A stretch of DNA of 33,120 nucleotides, taken from the IMG/VR virus record IMGVR_UViG_3300050821_005256, positions 1-33,120 of that record; one strand, written 5' to 3'. The translations under genes and the position numbers were made by a program. The notes beneath the pieces were generated by a model. That model was not told the DNA's origin. It did not search any database and saw only the letters and a list, made by a program, of their open reading frames with translations. The DNA is from a virus. Below, in pieces: positions 18,703-26,416 of this stretch. Each line of letters starts with the position of its first letter. Position 1 is the stretch's first letter.

Positions 18703-18751
18703 GTCACCTGTCCTTCGCTGTATCGGTCAATGCCATATCGACCGTGGCTGC

Positions 18752-18779
18752 ATTATGCACAGTGCATTGGTGATGTCAA
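18752..18779 (-). promoter_or_regulatory. strong sigma70-like promoter with operator
   Basis: On the minus strand TTGACA (18774-18779) is followed after 16 bases by CATAAT (18752-18757), five of six to consensus. A palindrome ATGCAC-A-GTGCAT (18755-18767) overlaps the -10 box. The same half-site ATGCACA occurs at the divergent switch near 13.2 kb, so the two may share a regulator. It drives the gene at 18406-18702. Confidence 0.65.
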
Positions 18780-18846
18780 GGGGTGACATGCGATTAGCTG
18801 CGGCAGAGTGTCGCTGAGATAATATTCCCATATGTGCTGATTAAAT

Positions 18847-18860
18847 TCCTATCGATAGGA
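18847..18860. promoter_or_regulatory. palindrome over the ribosome-binding site
   Basis: The perfect 14-bp palindrome TCCTATCGATAGGA ends in the AGGA that serves the start codon at 18865. It could be an operator, or a hairpin hiding the ribosome-binding site. Confidence 0.4.
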
Positions 18861-18864
18861 TTAA

Positions 18865-19107
18865 ATGTGTTGTGGATTGCCAAACCACGTTTTTTTGTGC
18901 CAGCGTGGTCGCGCCATGAGCCCAAGGTCTCGCGCGCAACGTTCCCAAGCCAAGCATAGAGCTGCACATGAGTTGCTGATGCTCAGTCAGGTCCGGCGCA
19001 AGCGCAGACTTGGCAAGCGGTTGCAGATGCCAACCGATAAAGCCGAGCTGCGTAGTGTAGCCGATCGGCTTGTCTCCGAGTATCGGGCAAGGCAGAAGCC
19101 TTCGTGA
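18865..19107 (+). CDS. small strongly basic protein
   Basis: 80 residues from the ATG at 18865, which has AGGA five bases upstream; an ATG at 18916 without such a site would give 63 residues. It is very rich in Arg, Lys and Gln (PRSRAQRSQAKHRAAHELLM, QVRRKRRLGKRLQ), suggesting nucleic-acid binding. It starts a rightward pair opposite the DUF6874-like gene. Function not recognised. Confidence 0.45.
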   Translation: MCCGLPNHVFLCQRGRAMSPRSRAQRSQAKHRAAHELLMLSQVRRKRRLGKRLQMPTDKAELRSVADRLVSEYRARQKPS

Positions 19108-19220
19108 GTCCTTTCGACGGCAAGCCGCTTTCTTTATCCTCAGAAGGTGAGGAACACTCAGCCTATCGTGAAACGGAGTGAGAGCGTTGTCACGCTTCGC
19201 ACCACAAGGATTATAATCCC

Positions 19221-19412
19221 ATGGCATTCGATTGCTGTCCCAAATGCGGCGCAAAGATTCGTGGTACTGTCCAGTGCAGGCATTGTGGCCGAATGCCAAC
19301 GGTTGATTGGCCCTGGCGCTCAGCTAAGCCTCGCAAGCGCAAGCAAATTCCAGTCGATTACAACATCAAGCGGCTTATGACCGAGCGGCGCAGAGCAGCG
19401 GTGTGCCAATAG
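19221..19412 (+). CDS. small zinc-ribbon protein
   Basis: 63 residues. CPKCG at 6-10 and CRHCG at 19-23 form a short zinc ribbon, followed by a basic tail (SAKPRKRKQIPVDYNIKRLM) suited to nucleic acid. AAGGA lies 13 or more bases upstream, rather far. An overlapping frame (19147-19380) has less natural composition and is rejected. It is the last gene before the large gene-free region upstream of the terminase. Confidence 0.55.
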   Translation: MAFDCCPKCGAKIRGTVQCRHCGRMPTVDWPWRSAKPRKRKQIPVDYNIKRLMTERRRAAVCQ

Positions 19413-19626
19413 TGGTATTTATCTCATTTATGGATCATTACGCATAACAACGGTTGCAGCCGCAACTAATTGGAACAACACATGAACTGAATATGGTTGC
19501 AACCGGAACAAATAATGCGTATGCTATTGATATGGCTGCACAATATGCCAATTCACGGCAAAATGTTCCATAATACATCTTATGCGAATTGCGTGTAAGC
19601 CATTGATATCGCTACACCTGGCGCGG

Positions 19627-19644
19627 GACAGCTGCCGAGCTGTC
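19627..19644. other. short perfect hairpin
   Basis: GACAGCT (19627-19633) and AGCTGTC (19638-19644) around a GCCG loop, 7-bp stem, just after the second TTGATAT box and before the G-rich tract. Possible recognition structure for packaging or replication proteins. Confidence 0.45.
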
Positions 19645-19661
19645 ATGGGCAAGCATGCTTA

Positions 19662-19688
19662 GGGGCCGGCATGGGGTGGGGGAGGGGG
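19662..19688 (+). other. G-quadruplex-type tract
   Basis: Four runs of four or five G (19662-19665, 19673-19676, 19678-19682, 19684-19688) separated by 7, 1 and 1 bases meet the standard G-quadruplex pattern. It is on the plus strand, about 200 bases before the terminase small-subunit gene. Confidence 0.55.
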
Positions 19689-19886
19689 ATTTCTGCGCTC
19701 GCCGAAAACTCGACATAGGCAGTCTAGCACGCGCCGGATTTTGAAAACATGACGGTCGCATGTAACCTGTTGATATTGCTACAGTTACTACCATTCAGTG
19801 CCGGTTATTAGCGGCTATTAGACGTCGGACTAACTTTGCGCTTTTCTGTTGCAATTTGGCCACGGCGGGAGTAACCGCGTTATGCG

Positions 19887-20405
19887 ATGACTATGATTGA
19901 ACTCTCGCCTGACTTTCAATGGGGTCCCAGGATGGCTGCGCTGACCCCACAGCAGCGCCGCTACGTCATGGCGATGGCGAGTGACCCTTTTGGAAACCCC
20001 ACTCAGTGGGCTCGGCTGGCCGGTTACAGCGATGTCAAGGAAGCGGCCAAGGTGCGGGGGCATGAGTTGTCGCACAACCCCGAGGTCGAGAAGGCGGTTC
20101 AGGAGTTTTCTAAGACTGCGCTGGGCACTCTCGGGCCAATGCTGGCCACGGCGGGATTGCTGCGAATCGCGCGGTCCAAGAGCCACCCCGATCATTTGAA
20201 GGCATTGCTGGCGATTGCCAACCGTGCCGGGCTGCATGAGACCACTGAGCATCGGGTCCAGGTCCAGCACACCGACCTGACCGGACAGGCGATCATCAAC
20301 CGGATTGCGGCCTTGGCAGCCAAGCACGGGCTGGACCAGGCCAAGCTGATTGGCGGCAACACGATTGAGGCTACCGCGGTGGAGGTAAAGCCGGATGAGC
20401 AATAG
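19887..20405 (+). CDS. terS: terminase small subunit
   Basis: 172 residues. An N-terminal helix-turn-helix (LTPQQRRYVMAMASDPFGNP, then QWARLAGYSDVKEAAKVRGH and ELSHNPEVEKAVQEF) has the usual pattern of terminase small subunits, which recognise the phage packaging site and load the large subunit. The C-terminal part is helical, with VQVQHTDLTGQAIINRIAAL. It begins the late module; the next gene overlaps its end and the large subunit follows, confirming the call. The start ATG at 19887 has another ATG two codons later. Confidence 0.8.
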   Translation: MTMIELSPDFQWGPRMAALTPQQRRYVMAMASDPFGNPTQWARLAGYSDVKEAAKVRGHELSHNPEVEKAVQEFSKTALGTLGPMLATAGLLRIARSKSHPDHLKALLAIANRAGLHETTEHRVQVQHTDLTGQAIINRIAALAAKHGLDQAKLIGGNTIEATAVEVKPDEQ

Positions 20406-20691
20406 GTTCGCCCAAGATCTGAACGATCCTTCATTCTTTCGCAAGGGTGGCTTGCTCATCCCCGGCCCCGACCGGGTGCATATCCAGGTGGGCAAGAACC
20501 CGGATGGCTGCTGGTACATCGACCTGCGCGGCCCGACTGGGGCCACCGGCAACATCCGCTCGGTGATGACGCCGCTGCAGATGTTCAATCTGTGCACGCA
20601 GACGCTAGGGCATATGGGCTATGCGGTGGAGTTGAAGCCGCCACAGCCGGATAGCTATGAACTGCAACTAGCGGCAGCGGATAAGCCGTGA
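20395..20691 (+). CDS. conserved protein between the terminase genes
   Basis: 98 residues, overlapping terS by 11 bases and the large subunit gene by 4 (GTGA). The core GPDRVHIQVGKNPDGCWYID and IRSVMTPLQMFNLCTQTLGH is compact and beta/alpha. Its place between terS and terL suggests a packaging accessory protein, but no family with known function is recognised. Confidence 0.55.
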   Translation: MSNRFAQDLNDPSFFRKGGLLIPGPDRVHIQVGKNPDGCWYIDLRGPTGATGNIRSVMTPLQMFNLCTQTLGHMGYAVELKPPQPDSYELQLAAADKP

Positions 20692-22151
20692 CGCAGCCGA
20701 GCCTCGCCGAACTGAAGGAAACCTTGGCTGTTTTAGAGGCCATTGATTACAGAAAAACTTATCAACAGTTTTTTTATTTTGAGCCGTATGAGAAGCAGAA
20801 GGCGTTTTTCGATCTTGGTGCGACCAAGCGGGAACGGTTGCTAACCAGCGGTAATCAAATGGGAAAAACGACTTCGGGTGCGTTTGAAGTCGCGGTTCAT
20901 ATGACCGGTCTTTACCCTCCCTGGTGGGCCGGCCGCCGGTTTACTCAACCCACCAAAGGCTGGATTTGCGGCGAAACGTCAACCGCGGTTCGGGATACGC
21001 AGCAAAAAAAGCTGTGCGGCGAGGCCGGTGTTGAGGCGCTGTTTGGAACCGGTCTGATTCCAAAAGACAAATTTGCTGACAAACCATCGCTGGCCCGCGG
21101 TGTCACCGACGCCTACGACACAATCCAGGTGCGGCATATCAGTGGCGGCATCAGCGTGGGACGGTTCAAGTCGTATGAACAGGGTCGCGCAAAGTTCCAG
21201 GGTGAGACTTTGGATTGGGTGTGGGACGATGAGGAATGCCCGATCGAGATTTATCAGGAGCAGCTGGCCCGTATCACGGCAACGAAAGGCATCGTGTTCA
21301 CCACGTTCACATCCATGCTTGGCGAGACCGCGCTGACCGATCGGTTCTTTCGCAACGAGTCGGCCGACCGTGGCATGGTGCAGATGGGGCTCATTGACGC
21401 CAAGCACATCCCGGAGGCCGAACATGCCAGTATCATTGCAGGTTATCTGCCTCATGAGCGTGTTGCTCGCGTGTATGGCGGCATCATGCGTGGGGAGGGG
21501 CTGGTGTTCACCACGCCCGAGGAAACCCTCAAGGAAGAACCGATCGTCTCTATCCCGCCATTTTGGGTTAAAATCTGGGGAATAGACTTCGGCATTGGCC
21601 ACCCCTTTGCCGCGGCGCTGATCCTATGGGACCGGGACGAGGATGTGATCCATGTGCATACAACCATCAGAATGGCGGATGCTCTATCAATTGTGCACGC
21701 CGACAGTATCAAAAGAATTGGTGCTGATGTCCCCGTGGCTTGGCCAAGAGATGGAACTGAGCGGGATTCTCACTCCGGGGAACCCTTGGCATCCATCTAC
21801 AAAAAGCACGGTCTCCACATGCTGCCCGAGCACGCCACCTGGCCGGAAGGCGGATTGAGCACCTATGCGGGCGTCAAGGAGATGGACGAGCGCATGAAAA
21901 CCGGCCGGTTCAAGGTGGCCAGCCATCTCAATGAGTTCTTCGAGGAATACCGCAACTACCACTACAAGGACGGCAAGATCGTCAAGGTGCGGGACGATAT
22001 ACTCTCGAGCGTGAGAATTGGCCTGATGATGAAACGCTTTGCCCGCTCGGTGCCGCTGGGTGGCTTCCGGGCCAAGCGTAACGATCCCCGGATGAGGTTT
22101 GCGGTCGGCAGTCCGCTGCATCCGGACGGGGATGGCAATATATTCGGTTAA
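20688..22151 (+). CDS. terL: terminase large subunit
   Basis: 487 residues. The ATPase half has Walker A SGNQMGKT at 54-61 and Walker B LDWVWDDEE near 175-183, with coupling residues TTFTSMLGETALTD. The nuclease half begins with GIDFGIGHP, Asp300 being the first metal ligand, and DDILSSVRIGLMM near the end. The protein drives DNA into the prohead and cuts it. Start is a GTG overlapping the previous stop. A+T-rich stretches near 20730-20900 and 21540-21770 stand out against G+C-rich surroundings, a sign of mosaic origin. Confidence 0.9.
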   Translation: MTQPSLAELKETLAVLEAIDYRKTYQQFFYFEPYEKQKAFFDLGATKRERLLTSGNQMGKTTSGAFEVAVHMTGLYPPWWAGRRFTQPTKGWICGETSTAVRDTQQKKLCGEAGVEALFGTGLIPKDKFADKPSLARGVTDAYDTIQVRHISGGISVGRFKSYEQGRAKFQGETLDWVWDDEECPIEIYQEQLARITATKGIVFTTFTSMLGETALTDRFFRNESADRGMVQMGLIDAKHIPEAEHASIIAGYLPHERVARVYGGIMRGEGLVFTTPEETLKEEPIVSIPPFWVKIWGIDFGIGHPFAAALILWDRDEDVIHVHTTIRMADALSIVHADSIKRIGADVPVAWPRDGTERDSHSGEPLASIYKKHGLHMLPEHATWPEGGLSTYAGVKEMDERMKTGRFKVASHLNEFFEEYRNYHYKDGKIVKVRDDILSSVRIGLMMKRFARSVPLGGFRAKRNDPRMRFAVGSPLHPDGDGNIFG

Positions 22152-22210
22152 TCCCAGTGCCAGATGCAGAGCCGTTGACCGTCCGAGGTATCCTAGGAGC
22201 CGAGGTCAAG

Positions 22211-22278
22211 AGGCCGAACAGGGAGTGCAACTCTCCCGACTGGGGCCAATCCTGTTGCATATATTGTAGTCTCGGCCT
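22211..22278 (+). promoter_or_regulatory. possible structured RNA element after terL
   Basis: In the 155-base gap between terL and the next gene, nested complementary segments occur: AGGCCGA (22211-22217) with TCGGCCT (22272-22278), ACAGG (22218-22222) with CCTGT (22251-22255), and GAG (22223-22225) with CTC (22231-22233). They could form a three-layered hairpin ahead of a translated gene. The next ATG follows the leader CATAGGAGCCGTCC, nearly repeated before the gene at 28697. Confidence 0.45.
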
Positions 22279-22306
22279 AAACATCCACAACCCATAGGAG
22301 CCGTCC

Positions 22307-22663
22307 ATGGTGACCAAGACCCCCAAAGAGATCGACGAGATGCGCCGGCAGATGGCGCAGGGTTTGCTCCCGCCCGACGCCATCGAGCAGCACATCGAGC
22401 ACGAATACCAGCAGACGTTCGGGCAGAACTACAAGACCGATGGGGACGGCAACCCGATCGAGCAGGGCCGCGGCAGTAAGGCCCAGCCCACCCGCGGCAG
22501 CATCGACGCCTACATCAAGAACCAGACCGAACGGCGTCACGGCGGCCCCGAGAAGGGCTATGCCGAAACCCTGCAGCGCATGGAGGACGAGCTCGCGGCG
22601 TTCAATGCCAACAAGCCGGCACCGGCAAAGCGCAAGCCCGGCCGCCCCGCGCGGGCGGCATAA
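22307..22663 (+). CDS. hypothetical virion-module protein with AT-hook-like tail
   Basis: 118 residues, mostly hydrophilic (TPKEIDEMRRQMAQGLLPPD, IDAYIKNQTERRHGGPEKGY). The basic end KRKPGRPARAA contains the RKPGRP core of an AT-hook, which binds the minor groove of A/T-rich DNA. AGGAG lies six bases upstream of the ATG. The place between terminase and portal suggests a head or packaging role; not recognised. Confidence 0.6.
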   Translation: MVTKTPKEIDEMRRQMAQGLLPPDAIEQHIEHEYQQTFGQNYKTDGDGNPIEQGRGSKAQPTRGSIDAYIKNQTERRHGGPEKGYAETLQRMEDELAAFNANKPAPAKRKPGRPARAA

Positions 22664-22861
22664 ATGCCCACATCGCTCACCACCCCCGGCGCGTCGAATC
22701 TCATGACCGGCACCGATCTGTCGGCCGCGGTCAATGGCGAGACCGATGAGCAGCGCCGCAAGCGATTGATGGCACAGGCACAGAACCGGCTGCTGCCGAA
22801 CACCTCAAGCACCCCCGGTGCATCCTCACTCGGCCTCACCCTGACCGGCTATGGCGGATAG
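22664..22861 (+). CDS. small Ser/Thr/Gly-rich protein
   Basis: 65 residues, start immediately after the previous stop, end overlapping the portal gene by 11 bases. Two similar short motifs, TTPGASNL and STPGASSLGL, flank a charged middle (DEQRRKRLMAQAQNRLLP). Probably a flexible head protein; comparable small proteins precede the portal in related phages. Function unknown. Confidence 0.5.
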   Translation: MPTSLTTPGASNLMTGTDLSAAVNGETDEQRRKRLMAQAQNRLLPNTSSTPGASSLGLTLTGYGG

Positions 22862-24575
22862 AACACAAGGTTACGTTCCGTCCGATGAGGAAGTTCAGCT
22901 CTATCGCGACGACTATCGGCTGTTCACCGAACTGCAATTGTACCGCAATGTCTTTGCCGCGCAGTGGGAAGAAGCCGCGCGGCTGATCCTGCCCACGTCG
23001 CTCAATACGTTCTACTATGGGGCGTACAATTTTCCCGGCATGAAGAAAACCGCCGAGCAGGTCGATGCCAGTGGCGCGCTGGCATTGTCGCAGTTTGTGG
23101 CCATCGTCGACTCGCTCGTCACACCCAAGAACCAGATTTGGCATGGCCTCAAGGCCGATCCTACCATCATGAAAAACCGTGATGTGCGCGAGTATTTCGA
23201 CGATGTGCGGGATATCCTGTTCGACTACCGCTACCGCCCGATCGGCAATTTCCACGGCCAGAACACCAACAACTGGCAGTCGTTGGGTGCGTTCGGCAAT
23301 GCAACCATGTTCGTCGACAAGCTGGACTCGCGCTGGCACCACGGCTCCAAGGGCCTGCGCTATAAGGGCGTGCCGCTCGGCGAGACCTTCTATGGAGAGA
23401 ACCATCAGGGTATCGTCACCATCATGATCCGCTGGTTCCGCCGCACCGCGCAGCAGGCCGCGGAGGCCTTCGGATTCGAGCGGTTGCCGGGCACGCTGCG
23501 CACCGCACTGGACAAGCAATCGCAGACGCCGTTCGATTTTTTGCATGTGGTCCGCCCGCGCGAGGATTATGATCCCAGGCGCCTCGACGTGAAAGGTATG
23601 CCGTTTGCCAGCCGTTACTGGTGCGTGGCCGGCGAGGCCATGATGGCGCCGGAAGGCGGCTTCCGGGTGTTCCCTTATGCGGTCAGTCGCTACGACCAGA
23701 CGCCCGGCGAATGCTACGGCCGCGGACCTGCTCAGTTAGTATTGCCCGGCCTCAAGACCCTCAACGCGATGAAGCGCACGTTTCTCAAGGTCGGCCATCG
23801 CATTGCCGATCCGGTGTACCTCATTGGCGACGACGGGCTGATGAGCCTTGACCAGCGGCCTGGCGCGATCAATCCGGGCGGCATGTCGGCGGACGGCAAA
23901 CCCTTGGTGGGCAAGCTGGTGGAAGGAAATATCCAGGTCACACTCGAGATGATGCAGGAAGAACGCAGCATCATCGACAACACGTTCTTCACGCCGCTGT
24001 TCAAGACGCTCACCGACCACCCCGACATGACCGCAACCCAGGTGATCGAATTGATGAACGAGCGCGGCATGTTGATCGCGCCGACGCTCGGCCGTCAGCA
24101 CAGTGAATATGTCGGCGGGCTGGTCGAGCGCGAGATCGATCTTCTGTCCGAGATGGGCGTGCTGCCGCCCATGCCGCCCGCGCTCAAGGAAGCCCGCGGC
24201 GAATACCAGATCACCGATACGTCGCCGCTGTCCATGGCGGCCAAGGCCAATCAGCTGGCCGGGTTCAACCGGTGGGTGTCGCAGTTGCACGAATGGGCGT
24301 CGGTGACCGGGGACATGTCGATCCTCGACCCGGTCAACTTCGAGAATGCCACCCCTGATGCCGGGCGTATCCAGAACGTGCAGGAGAAGTGGATTTCAAC
24401 GCCGCAGCAGATACAGGCCAAGGAAAAGAACCGCGCTGCGGCCCAGCAACGCCAGGCCGCCAATGAGGCCGCGCCCGGCCAAGCTCAGTTGCTCACCGCA
24501 CAGGCCAAGATACAGAAGCTCAATCCCGGCGCTCAATCGGCCGGTCAGCCGCAACCACAACCGCAAGGGGTGTGA
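22851..24575 (+). CDS. portal / head-to-tail connector protein (T7 gp8-like)
   Basis: 574 residues. The start region (LFTELQLYRNVFAAQWEEAA, LILPTSLNTFYYGAYN) and middle (YGRGPAQLVLPGLKTLNAMK, FFTPLFKTLTDHPDMTATQV, LGRQHSEYVGGLVEREIDLL) follow the head-tail connector family typified by T7 gene 8, the dodecameric ring through which DNA enters and leaves. Length is right for the family. The tail is Gln/Ala-rich and disordered. This type of portal indicates a short-tailed phage. Confidence 0.85.
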   Translation: MADRTQGYVPSDEEVQLYRDDYRLFTELQLYRNVFAAQWEEAARLILPTSLNTFYYGAYNFPGMKKTAEQVDASGALALSQFVAIVDSLVTPKNQIWHGLKADPTIMKNRDVREYFDDVRDILFDYRYRPIGNFHGQNTNNWQSLGAFGNATMFVDKLDSRWHHGSKGLRYKGVPLGETFYGENHQGIVTIMIRWFRRTAQQAAEAFGFERLPGTLRTALDKQSQTPFDFLHVVRPREDYDPRRLDVKGMPFASRYWCVAGEAMMAPEGGFRVFPYAVSRYDQTPGECYGRGPAQLVLPGLKTLNAMKRTFLKVGHRIADPVYLIGDDGLMSLDQRPGAINPGGMSADGKPLVGKLVEGNIQVTLEMMQEERSIIDNTFFTPLFKTLTDHPDMTATQVIELMNERGMLIAPTLGRQHSEYVGGLVEREIDLLSEMGVLPPMPPALKEARGEYQITDTSPLSMAAKANQLAGFNRWVSQLHEWASVTGDMSILDPVNFENATPDAGRIQNVQEKWISTPQQIQAKEKNRAAAQQRQAANEAAPGQAQLLTAQAKIQKLNPGAQSAGQPQPQPQGV

Positions 24576-25015
24576 TGCAATTTGCCAGGATGGACAAGCA
24601 TCAGCTAGCCGCCACATGGCAGGTCCGCTGCCTGAAAGCGGCCGACCACAAGTTCGCATCGGTGATGCTGACCGTGTTCTATTTTGTCTACATGGAGCAG
24701 GCGCAGTATCTGATGTGGCAGGCTTACGGCCGCGCCACCGATTTGCGGTTTCCGTTTCACACCGGCGGCGCCACGATAGTCAATTCCGGTCAGGTGGTGT
24801 GCGACCTCAACATCGGCCGGCTTGGCGAGCGGTTCAAGGTGCGGCGCAATGTCAAGGTGTTCGACACCGAGGGCGAGTTGATACGGGAGTTTCGCAATCT
24901 TGCCGACAAGCTGAAACTCACCGACACCGAACGTACCGACATAACCGACACCATCAGGAAATGGGTGGTGGCCGATCATCGCATCAATTATCTGGGCCAG
25001 CGGGTGGTGGCGTGA
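24575..25015 (+). CDS. conserved head-module protein
   Basis: 146 residues from the ATG that shares a base with the portal stop (a GTG one codon earlier is also possible). Sequence features: a hydrophobic patch (MLTVFYFVYMEQAQYLMWQA), RVRRNVKVFDTEGE-like strands and a C-terminal helix (TERTDITDTIRKWVVADHRI). Not recognised. It may be an internal head or scaffold-associated protein, given its place between portal and scaffold. Confidence 0.5.
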   Translation: MQFARMDKHQLAATWQVRCLKAADHKFASVMLTVFYFVYMEQAQYLMWQAYGRATDLRFPFHTGGATIVNSGQVVCDLNIGRLGERFKVRRNVKVFDTEGELIREFRNLADKLKLTDTERTDITDTIRKWVVADHRINYLGQRVVA

Positions 25016-25299
25016 TGGCTGTCAACATGCACGAGCAGATGAACATTGCCCGCTACAAGAAGGCCGGGTATCAGCAGATATTCGGCATCGAAGGCAGTGC
25101 CGGTCATGCGGCGTTGCAGGACTTTGCCAATTACTGCCGCACGTTTGATGTTGCCATTCACGATCACGACAGCGCACTGGTCGCGGTTGGACTGCGCCGC
25201 GCGTTCTTTCACATCTGGCAGTATCTCAAACTTGAGCCGGACGAGTTGGCCGTGCTCTATCGCGATCATGTCCTCAATCGCAATCAAGGAGATGGGTAA
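25015..25299 (+). CDS. conserved small head-module protein
   Basis: 94 residues from the ATG overlapping the previous stop (TGATG). Helical and His/Tyr-rich (NIARYKKAGYQQIFGIEGSA, LRRAFFHIWQYLKLEPDELA). The stop overlaps the scaffold gene start. No family recognised. Confidence 0.5.
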   Translation: MAVNMHEQMNIARYKKAGYQQIFGIEGSAGHAALQDFANYCRTFDVAIHDHDSALVAVGLRRAFFHIWQYLKLEPDELAVLYRDHVLNRNQGDG

Positions 25300-26252
25300 T
25301 GCTGTGGCAAAGAAATCATGGGAAGTTCTATTCGCCCGAAGGGACCGGATCAGGCGACGGCGGCGCGGCTGGCGCAGCCGCCGCTGCCGGTGGGGCACAG
25401 CAAGGAGCCGCTGGTTCCGCCGCGGCAGCAGCAGCGGCCTGGCACACGGGTCTCGACCCTGAGGCGTTGGGCGTTGCCAACAATAAGGGCTGGAAACTCG
25501 ACGATCCCAAGACCGCGTTCGAGACCGCGGCCAAGGCGTACAAGTCCTTCGAGGCTCTGCGCGGCATTCCCGCCGACGAACTGGTGCGGGTGCCCAAGGC
25601 CAATGCTGCGGCCGACGATATCAAGGCGTTCCGGCAGCGGCTTGGCGTGCCCAAGGAGGCCAAGGACTATGACCTGTCCGGCCTAAAATTTGCCGGCGCC
25701 GACCTCGAACCGGGCTTTGCCACGGCACTCCGCAATGGATTGCTGGAAGCCGGTGTGACCAAGGACAATGCTGCTGCCGCCATCAAGCCGGTGCTCAAGT
25801 GGCTGGAAGATTCCGATGCCGAGGAAAATGCGGTCCTGACTGCCAAAGTCACCAAGGAGAAGGAGGACTTGGACCGCTCGTGGGGCTCCAACAAGGACAA
25901 GAACGAATTTATCGCGAAATCCTACCTGTCCAAGCTCGCCAATGCCGCGGGCGTGTCGGCCGAGGAAGCCTTGGCTGCATGGAACGCACTGTCCAAGACC
26001 GGCGGCATCGGCGCGGCTTCCGCCATGAAGATGCTGCTCGCGGGCGGCATTGCCACCGGCGAGGACCGCTATGTGGGAGGCGGTGGCGGGCAGGAGAACA
26101 TGCCGCTGTCGCGTGAGGGCGCGTTGGCCCGCATCGACGCGCTCAAGAAGGACAGCGATTGGCAGGCGCGGTATCTCAAGGGTGGCGTCAAGGAAACCCA
26201 GGAACTGCATGGGCTGCACGTCATTGCCTATGCGCCAAGCCGGGCGGCGTAA
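25299..26252 (+). CDS. capsid assembly scaffolding protein
   Basis: 317 residues. An N-terminal low-complexity Gly/Ala stretch (GAAGAAAAAGGAQQGAAG) is followed by a helical acidic protein (FRQRLGVPKEAKDYDLSGLK, VTKEKEDLDRSWGSNKDKNE) typical of scaffolding proteins of short-tailed phages, which line the prohead and leave before DNA enters. It comes between portal and capsid genes, as in T7-like phages. Sequence alone does not fix the family. Confidence 0.65.
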   Translation: MLWQRNHGKFYSPEGTGSGDGGAAGAAAAAGGAQQGAAGSAAAAAAAWHTGLDPEALGVANNKGWKLDDPKTAFETAAKAYKSFEALRGIPADELVRVPKANAAADDIKAFRQRLGVPKEAKDYDLSGLKFAGADLEPGFATALRNGLLEAGVTKDNAAAAIKPVLKWLEDSDAEENAVLTAKVTKEKEDLDRSWGSNKDKNEFIAKSYLSKLANAAGVSAEEALAAWNALSKTGGIGAASAMKMLLAGGIATGEDRYVGGGGGQENMPLSREGALARIDALKKDSDWQARYLKGGVKETQELHGLHVIAYAPSRAA

Positions 26253-26254
26253 TC

Positions 26255-26416
26255 GTGCCGCTGTCCGACAAGGGCAAGAAAATACTGTCCGCCATGAGGC
26301 GGCAGTACGGTGGCAAGAAAGGCGAAAGCGTCTTTTACGCCAGTATCAACAAGGGCAACGTCACCGGCGCCGAGAAGCGCAAACCGAGCGGCAAGCATGT
26401 CGGAAAAAAGGGATGA
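26255..26416 (+). CDS. 53-residue basic protein
   Basis: Starts with GTG two bases after the scaffold stop. The sequence (VPLSDKGKKILSAMRRQYG, GESVFYASINKGNVTG) is familiar from small proteins in the head operons of many phages of proteobacteria. It ends overlapping the next gene by 20 bases. Role not known. Confidence 0.55.
   Translation: MPLSDKGKKILSAMRRQYGGKKGESVFYASINKGNVTGAEKRKPSGKHVGKKG

Larger units (their letters stand above)
19527..19783 (+). repeat. three copies of a 14-bp motif (TTGATATnGCTrCA)
   Basis: Copies at 19527-19540 (TTGATATGGCTGCA), 19603-19616 (TTGATATCGCTACA) and 19770-19783 (TTGATATTGCTACA), all in the same orientation. The second and third also share the 12 bases before (GC-G/A-TGTAA-G/C-C), so the conserved unit is about 26 bp. 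Start-to-start spacing is 76 and 167 bp. Iteron-like binding sites or repeated promoters are the two likeliest readings. Confidence 0.6.
19413..19886. other. gene-free region before the terminase genes
   Basis: 474 bases without a convincing gene. The left half is distinctly A+T-rich. It holds repeated motifs: palindromic GGTTGCAACC at 19495-19504, the related GTTGC-AGCC-GCAAC at 19453-19466, three TTGATAT-type boxes, palindrome AAGCATGCTT at 19651-19660, a hairpin and a G-rich tract. The position just upstream of the small terminase gene is where phage packaging sites often lie; repeats and A+T richness would also suit an origin or late promoter. Which applies is not decided by sequence alone. 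Confidence 0.5.

Noticed and set aside
19147-19380. Alternative 77-codon frame over the zinc-ribbon gene
   Set aside because: The other frame (19221-19412) has two CxxCG knuckles and a basic tail, a far more natural protein.
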